From assembly GCA_955652855.1 (NCBI GenBank), contig CATPCN010000587.1, forward strand, positions 1 through 10,598: DNA of 10,598 nucleotides, read 5' to 3'. Below the pieces are notes generated by a model that did no database searches, had not been told where the DNA came from, and saw only the letters and a program-made list of their open reading frames with translations. This DNA comes from an uncultured Chthoniobacterales bacterium (lineage in GTDB: Bacteria > Verrucomicrobiota > Verrucomicrobiae > Chthoniobacterales > UBA10450). Shown here one piece after another: positions 6,101 through 10,598 of this stretch (positions are counted from its first letter, which is position 1; each line of letters opens with the position of its first letter). The translations under genes and the position numbers were made by a program.

Positions 6101-7279
6101 ATGCGACCGCCTGCCTTCAGGCACGACCCGGTAAAGCTGGTGCTTGGCGCGGCGACGGCCGCATCAGTGCGGTGGGACAAAGAGCCGGCGCTCTGCGGCT
6201 ACACGAAACTCGCGCATTTCAACGGGCGCTTGAAGAAAGAGTTTGCCGTCCCACTGTGCGCGAGCGCGATCATTGCGCCCGGCGCCGGCGTCCTCCTAGC
6301 CACCTACGACGGGCGTATTCGCCTCTTCTCGGTCGATCTGAGCGAGACAATTTGGGAAGATCGCCTGACCGCGTCGATTTATGCGACGCCGTTGGCGATA
6401 GCCGACCGGGGCATGTTGATCGTCGCGTCTACTGAGGGCGAAGCGGTGGCCTTTGATCGGAATGGCAAGAGGATCTGGCGCACAGAGATCGGCCACCCAG
6501 TCTACGCTAGCCCGACCATCGCACCGGACCCAGGCCTCGCGGTGTTTTGCACATTTGGAAGCCGCTGCTTCGGGATGAACGTGGAAACCGGCGCGATAGA
6601 ATTTGCGATCGAACTCCCTCGACCGTGGTCGCACGCACTCGGCGGCAAGGCAGCGCATCGCGATCCTTACGCGAGCCCGATCGTCACTGCAGGGGGGCGC
6701 ATCGTCGTATGCTGCGCCGAAGGTGTTATGTGTTTTTCCGCGGATGGAGCGCCGGTTTGGCGACGCAGTCTCGACGCATCCATCCGCGCTTCGCCTGCCT
6801 TCCTAGCCGCTACCGGGGAAGTGGCAGTCGCTGGGGTGAACGGTCGCTGCGTGTTGTTGAACGCGATGACAGGGGAGATAACGCACGCCTGGAAGGTCGA
6901 CGCGAAAGTGATCGCGAGTCCGGCGGTTTCGGACGAATTCGTCGTGTTCGGCGGCGCCGACGGCGAGGCGACCTGCGTTCATGCACCGACAAGAGCTGTA
7001 GCCTGGCGGCGTTCGCAATTCGGTCCCAAGGATCACTCGTCCTACTCCGTGACGCCGGCAGGCGATTTCATCGCGACTAATAATCGGGGAAACGTATTGT
7101 GCGTTCGCGCGCAAGACGGCGAATTTTTGTGGGAAACGAGCCAATTGCTCGGTTTGGCCGAGCACGCTCCGGCATTGGACACGACGCCCGTCGCGGCCTC
7201 CGATGGCAGCATGTATTGCGGATCGTACGCGGGCTTTGCGTATTACTTCAGATTTCAACCGGCGGAGGGACTGACTTGA
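6101..7279 (+). CDS. Soluble PQQ-like beta-propeller repeat protein
   Basis: This 392-residue protein is built from about eight repeats of roughly 40 residues with the PQQ-enzyme/BamB-like pattern: A-S-P, then a strand such as IVVCCAEG, then a strand, then G-x-x-x-W. Examples are VYASPTIAPDPGLAVFCTFG, SIRASPAFLAATGEVAVAGV and VIASPAVSDEFVVFGGADGE. There is no signal peptide, lipobox or haem-binding CxxCH, so it is probably cytoplasmic and not a periplasmic quinoprotein or BamB. Residues of a working PQQ dehydrogenase site are not apparent. The closest functional analogy I know is the C-terminal propeller of AASDH-type beta-alanine-activating enzymes, where it accompanies an adenylation and a carrier domain; whether that applies here is a guess. 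The start could be ATG 6101 or, extending the protein by three residues, TTG 6092, which overlaps the upstream stop as TTGA. Confidence 0.75.
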   Translation: MRPPAFRHDPVKLVLGAATAASVRWDKEPALCGYTKLAHFNGRLKKEFAVPLCASAIIAPGAGVLLATYDGRIRLFSVDLSETIWEDRLTASIYATPLAIADRGMLIVASTEGEAVAFDRNGKRIWRTEIGHPVYASPTIAPDPGLAVFCTFGSRCFGMNVETGAIEFAIELPRPWSHALGGKAAHRDPYASPIVTAGGRIVVCCAEGVMCFSADGAPVWRRSLDASIRASPAFLAATGEVAVAGVNGRCVLLNAMTGEITHAWKVDAKVIASPAVSDEFVVFGGADGEATCVHAPTRAVAWRRSQFGPKDHSSYSVTPAGDFIATNNRGNVLCVRAQDGEFLWETSQLLGLAEHAPALDTTPVAASDGSMYCGSYAGFAYYFRFQPAEGLT

Positions 7280-8937
7280 TTACGGCTACGGCACATTCGG
7301 CAGCCGCGACGCTTGAGAACGACTATCTCACATCCGTCGATCTGCTCGACACCGTGACCGATGGGTCGCGCCCAAGCGCCGGCTCGATCGCTCGCGCCTA
7401 TGCCAATCTGGCTTATCTGCGCGGATACTGCGGCGCGAACGCTCGGGCCTTCGAAAGCATCGAACCGAAAGTTTGGCGAGAGCTGTGCATTCGGGACGAA
7501 CAAGCCCTCGCGGCGTTCCGTCGCAGCGTTGCATTGAGCGCCGGCGAAGAAGCGCTTAAGGCAAGCTGGATCGCCTGGCTCGAGGCACGCGTAGCCGACG
7601 CAGAGGTCGTGGGTTCTCGCGAACGAAGCCGTAGACAGGCGGTTGACGCTCTCAGACTCGCAGATTCTACTCAGGCGACATTGCTCGATCGTCTGAAGCT
7701 AAGGACGAATGCGTCAGCGCTTGGACCTGTCGCGCTCTTTTCCGCGCTCGTCCAAATCGAAAATGGGTCGACGCGAGAGAAGCTAATGCGGGCGTGGCGA
7801 GCGGCGCGCGGTGAGCGAATAGGTGACGCAGTGCGCCTTCTCGACGAGCATCTGTTGCTGAATAGAGATCTCGCTCGCCGTCGGGGATACGCCAGCGTGC
7901 TGGACCAAACGCTGGCGCGCGGGGACTGCGCTGAAGCGGAGATCGCCGACTTCTTAGAGAAGTACAGTAGCGCGGCAGTGGAACGCCATCGTCGTCTGTG
8001 CGACTGGATCGCGGCCGACATAGACCATTGCCTCGACCCCTTGGCCCATTTTCCGCGATTTCTTGCGAACGAAGCGGAGGGTGCCGGCGTCGTTGCCTTC
8101 GATTTCGAACGGTGTCTGGAGTTCCTGCTCGCGGCATTCGCGGAGTGCCTCGGCGCCCACGGGCGGGTTGAGCGGCGTGGGGGCATCTTAGACATCGAGA
8201 TTGGATACAACGGCAAGCGCAGCGGACTTATCAGTATCGATCGATCAAAAGGCGATTGGGTGCCGCGGCGCGCGTTACCCGACGAGCCGTGGGCGCGCGT
8301 GCTGCGGCACACGTGTCTGAACGACGCCGGGCGGGAGACGATGTCGTTCGATGCGGTGCAAAGCTTTTATCACCAGTGCGGCCATGCTCTGTCTCACGTT
8401 CTAAGTCCGCATCCACACCCGAGCGCGTCGGGCGTCGATTGCGTTCCAGCCGAGCGATTGGAATGGCTGAGTACCTGGTCGGAGATGTGGACGTTTAATG
8501 AGCGGTTCGGCGCGCACCTCGAAATCGCTCGCGAACTTTTGGCGCGGTGTCGTAAGATCAAAGCGCTAGAGTTCGAGAGAGGCCGCTTGGAGCGTGTTGC
8601 GACGAGCCTTCTCGACTTCGAACTGCATCGTTTGAACGAGCGAGGGCTACAAGCAACTTTCGAGGTGGCGGCGACGCAATGGCCGGAAGTGTTTCAATTC
8701 TCTTTGGCGGAGCTCGCACATCATTTCGCAACGCTCTCGTTTGCCGAGAACGGTGGGGCGAGCTTTGCGTATTTGTGGGGCGCGAGCGGCGCGGCTGAGA
8801 GGCATCTTCGCGACATGGACCGCAATCGGTCGACAATGGCGATCGCATCATCGGTCTTATCGCCGGACGTGACGGCCCCTGCCGTGTCGGCTTCCTTCGA
8901 CTTCTATCGGGCGCACGCTTGGGGGGAGGGGGCTTGA
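7276..8937 (+). CDS. M3 oligopeptidase-like zinc protein with substituted catalytic residues
   Basis: This 553-residue protein has a C-terminal half resembling thimet oligopeptidase/oligoendopeptidase F (family M3). Where M3 enzymes have HExGHAL it has HQCGHAL (366-372): both zinc histidines remain, but the general-base Glu is Gln367. The third zinc ligand region VPAERLEWLSTWSEMW (390-405) lines up with the M3 V-P-x-D-F-V-E-x-P-S-Q-x-x-E-x-W segment, giving E396 as ligand. Near the C-terminus GGASFAYLWG (493-502) matches the M3 G-Y-x-A-x-Y-Y-x-Y-L-W motif but lacks most of the Tyr residues that stabilise the transition state. The N-terminal 340 residues are helical, as in M3, and unlike anything more specific. 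It may be a non-proteolytic zinc enzyme or a binding protein. The start is TTG 7276: GGAGGG lies 6 bases upstream and the codon overlaps the preceding stop (TTGA). An upstream in-frame start at 7099 would overlap the propeller gene by 180 bases and is rejected. Confidence 0.75.
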   Translation: MITATAHSAAATLENDYLTSVDLLDTVTDGSRPSAGSIARAYANLAYLRGYCGANARAFESIEPKVWRELCIRDEQALAAFRRSVALSAGEEALKASWIAWLEARVADAEVVGSRERSRRQAVDALRLADSTQATLLDRLKLRTNASALGPVALFSALVQIENGSTREKLMRAWRAARGERIGDAVRLLDEHLLLNRDLARRRGYASVLDQTLARGDCAEAEIADFLEKYSSAAVERHRRLCDWIAADIDHCLDPLAHFPRFLANEAEGAGVVAFDFERCLEFLLAAFAECLGAHGRVERRGGILDIEIGYNGKRSGLISIDRSKGDWVPRRALPDEPWARVLRHTCLNDAGRETMSFDAVQSFYHQCGHALSHVLSPHPHPSASGVDCVPAERLEWLSTWSEMWTFNERFGAHLEIARELLARCRKIKALEFERGRLERVATSLLDFELHRLNERGLQATFEVAATQWPEVFQFSLAELAHHFATLSFAENGGASFAYLWGASGAAERHLRDMDRNRSTMAIASSVLSPDVTAPAVSASFDFYRAHAWGEGA

Positions 8938-9677
8938 AGCGAGCATTGATCGTTGGGGCGAGCGTCGGCGTAGGTCGTTACGTAGCGGCTGGATTGGCGA
9001 AAACCGACTGGCAGGTTTGCGGCGTCGGACGCAGGGACGTTCTCCACAACAACCTAGGGTACGAATACGTCCGCGCTGACTTGGCAAGCTGGTCAGATGT
9101 CGAAAATCTGAAGCAGCGCATGGCTTCCGATGCGCCCGATCTAGTCGTCTATAACGCGGCAATGTACGCAGAGGCGCCCCCTGGTAAGGAGACGACCGAC
9201 GAGTTGGAGAAGCTGTTCCGGGTGAACGCGATCGCGCCTTATGTATTGCTCTACGACTATCTGAGCGCCGCGAAAAAAGATCTGCGCACTTGCATCCTCG
9301 TCAATTCGGACGCGATTTATCACGCGCACGTGCAGTCCGGCGTCTACGCGGCGTCGAAAGCAGCTTTGCGGGTGTTCGCTACTGCCCTGGCGCAAGCCGC
9401 AAAATCGAAGAATGCCGCAGCCGCGACGTTGCTCTTAGGGCCGCTTGCAGACGAGCGCAAGTTAAGTGAGTTTAAGAAGATCGCTGAGAAGCGGAATCTA
9501 GAAACCACGGATGTGGCAAGGATTTTTTTGGAACGATCCAATCCTTCGTTCGTCGTCGATGCGTTGCTGGAGTTCGAACGTGTTTTGGAGAGCATTCGAT
9601 ATATCGTGTTGTTGGGACGTGCTGCGAACGGCATGATGTGCAAGCTCGATGGCGGTTCGTCGGGGTCGCTAGTGTAA
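8934..9677 (+). CDS. Short-chain dehydrogenase/reductase
   Basis: This 247-residue classical SDR has the standard length. The cofactor motif is GASVGVG (8-14), followed by VGRRD (31-35), whose arginines suggest NADPH. NAAM (74-77) replaces the usual NNAG. The catalytic tetrad is N98 (FRVNAIAPYVL), S125 (ILVNSDAIY), Y138 and K142 (VYAASK), with the normal 13-residue Ser-Tyr spacing. It should catalyse reversible oxidation of an alcohol to a ketone or aldehyde, or a reduction in the other direction. The substrate cannot be read; sitting directly before a 2-oxoglutarate hydroxylase it could act on the hydroxyl group that enzyme installs. I start it at TTG 8934, which overlaps the stop of the M3-like gene (TTGA) and has a G-rich GGAGG site about 7 bases upstream. 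A TTG at 8919 is in frame but would put a glycine run ahead of the nucleotide-binding strand. Confidence 0.88.
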   Translation: MKRALIVGASVGVGRYVAAGLAKTDWQVCGVGRRDVLHNNLGYEYVRADLASWSDVENLKQRMASDAPDLVVYNAAMYAEAPPGKETTDELEKLFRVNAIAPYVLLYDYLSAAKKDLRTCILVNSDAIYHAHVQSGVYAASKAALRVFATALAQAAKSKNAAAATLLLGPLADERKLSEFKKIAEKRNLETTDVARIFLERSNPSFVVDALLEFERVLESIRYIVLLGRAANGMMCKLDGGSSGSLV

Positions 9678-9697
9678 CGGAAGGGCCGGTGAGCGCA

Positions 9698-10582
9698 ATG
9701 ACTTTTGATCGGTGCGTGTGTGATCCCGCCCAGTTCTGTTCGGACTGGGCGAAATCTCCAGATTTATCGGGACGCGGCCTCGCGTTCGAAAGCCTCACGC
9801 GCGCTATCCAGGAAAAAGTGATCGAGCCCGGTTTGGCGATCGTGCCGGGCGACACCTTGCAGCGACTGAGCGACGACGAGCTCTCGACGTGGTTCGGCGT
9901 GTTGGCCAACTCGCTGGGGGTGTCGGTTGCGCAAAACATCTCTGGCGAGATCCTCGTGGAGGTCGTTGACCGAACCCAGGGCGATGCGCTGGCGCGGGGC
10001 TACCAGACCAGCGAAAGAATGCTGCTGCACTCGGACGCCTCAGACATTGCTGGCCTGTTGTGCATTTCCCCAGCGACGCTTGGAGGGGACAGTTTGTTTG
10101 CATCGTCTCGGGCGGTGCACGACGCGATCGCAGCGGCTCGGCCCGATCTCGTAAAAGAATTTTTCTCGCCTTGGCGCTGGAACGTGGCCAATCTCGGCAT
10201 CACCGGCGAGGACGCCGAACTCAAGTCGCCGATCTTTAGCTTTGAAGCAGTCGAGCTCAGTTGCCGCTATGGCTCTTATTTCCTTCGTAGCGCCGGGAGC
10301 GCGGAGCGCCCGTTGACAACTCGCCAAATCGAAGCGCTCGATACATTCGAAGCGACCGCCCAACGCGAAGATCTGCTGTTGCGTCGTCGATTGACGCGTG
10401 GCGACAGCGTTTGGATGAACAATTACAAGGTGCTGCACGGGCGCGATGCGTTCGACGGACTGGGGCGACGGCGTTTTCAGCGTCGCTGGATCCGACGAAA
10501 AAACGCGCGTCTCGGCGTCGGAAAAGACTTCGCCGCGTTTGACACAAAACTTCTCGCATGGTTTGGCGAGATCGATGCTTGA
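9698..10582 (+). CDS. TauD/TfdA-family Fe(II)/2-oxoglutarate-dependent oxygenase
   Basis: This 294-residue oxygenase has the double-stranded beta-helix fold. The facial triad is H111-x-D113 (LLHSDASDIAGLLCI) and H247 (NNYKVLHGRDAF). The 2-oxoglutarate-binding arginine is R262 or R263 in RFQRRWIRR. The segment LLCISPATLGGDSLFASS (120-137), followed by AVHDAI, is typical of TauD/TfdA enzymes related to gamma-butyrobetaine hydroxylase-like proteins. It should couple decarboxylation of 2-oxoglutarate to hydroxylation, desaturation or C-C cleavage of an unknown substrate in the cytoplasm. Such enzymes often hydroxylate amino-acid building blocks in natural-product pathways. It follows the dehydrogenase after 20 bases. 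GGAAGGG lies 12 bases before ATG 9698 and 3 bases before an in-frame GTG at 9689, so the start is uncertain by three residues. The stop again forms TTGA with a TTG that could begin the next gene. Confidence 0.88.
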   Translation: MTFDRCVCDPAQFCSDWAKSPDLSGRGLAFESLTRAIQEKVIEPGLAIVPGDTLQRLSDDELSTWFGVLANSLGVSVAQNISGEILVEVVDRTQGDALARGYQTSERMLLHSDASDIAGLLCISPATLGGDSLFASSRAVHDAIAAARPDLVKEFFSPWRWNVANLGITGEDAELKSPIFSFEAVELSCRYGSYFLRSAGSAERPLTTRQIEALDTFEATAQREDLLLRRRLTRGDSVWMNNYKVLHGRDAFDGLGRRRFQRRWIRRKNARLGVGKDFAAFDTKLLAWFGEIDA

Positions 10583-10598
10583 TCTGTGACCTAGCAGC
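10579..10598 (+). CDS. Possible start of the next operon gene (runs off right edge)
   Basis: The oxygenase stop lies in TTGA, and the overlapping TTG opens a frame (LICDLA...) to the window edge, with GGCGAG about 8 bases upstream. This copies the stop/start overlaps found at 7276 and 8934 in the same operon. Only six codons are visible, so the call rests on the junction pattern alone and nothing can be said of the product. Confidence 0.3.

Noticed and set aside
7099..7275. In-frame upstream extension of the M3-like gene starting at 7099
   Set aside because: It would overlap the propeller gene by about 180 bases and adds an arginine-rich segment typical of an alternative-frame reading. TTG 7276 has GGAGGG at ideal spacing.
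8919..8933. TTG at 8919 as start of the dehydrogenase
   Set aside because: It adds only a glycine run before the nucleotide-binding strand. The TTG at 8934 has a G-rich Shine-Dalgarno at the right distance and follows the operon's TTGA pattern.
1..10598. CRISPR arrays, rRNA, tRNA genes and complete insertion sequences
   Set aside because: I saw no regularly spaced repeats, tRNA cloverleaf or rRNA signatures, and no transposase with terminal inverted repeats.

Overview
The window comes from a GC-rich bacterium whose taxon I cannot fix from the sequence. The left-edge mobile module resembles those of integrative elements common in Proteobacteria. Two unrelated-looking blocks lie side by side.

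Block 1 (about 1-2050, all genes on the minus strand) is a decayed mobile-element region. Read from right to left it holds: a 5'-truncated group II intron fragment (C-terminal piece of its reverse transcriptase, then ribozyme domains V and VI); a small protein split by an apparent one-base frameshift; an excisionase-like helix-turn-helix protein; an integrase cut off after its N-terminal arm-binding region; about 650 bases with no recognisable gene; and the start of a DUF3991/TOPRIM primase-like protein that runs off the left edge.

Block 2 (2075-10598) looks like part of a specialised-metabolite locus arranged around a divergent promoter region at 4749-4883. Leftward are a class I SAM methyltransferase and an Otr(A)/Tet(M)-type ribosomal protection GTPase. 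Rightward is a tightly packed operon: a TPR-like protein, a soluble PQQ-like beta-propeller, a protein related to M3 zinc oligopeptidases, a short-chain dehydrogenase/reductase and a TauD/TfdA-type Fe(II)/2-oxoglutarate oxygenase. A further gene appears to begin at the right edge. Four junctions in this operon share the sequence TTGA, in which the upstream stop overlaps a TTG codon. At least two of the downstream genes very probably start at that TTG.

Working model (inference): the rightward operon builds or tailors a small molecule, with hydroxylation by the oxygenase, redox by the dehydrogenase and unknown chemistry or binding by the M3-like protein. The leftward GTPase then protects the producer's ribosomes. 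Two features support something unusual. The M3-like protein keeps its three zinc ligands but has Gln in place of the catalytic Glu (HQCGH) and lacks several other M3 catalytic side chains. The ribosomal protection protein has a Tyr-Ser-Pro-Val tip motif replaced by Asp-Trp-Ala-Asn. No core assembly enzyme (NRPS, PKS, ligase or precursor peptide) lies inside the window, so the product class is unknown.
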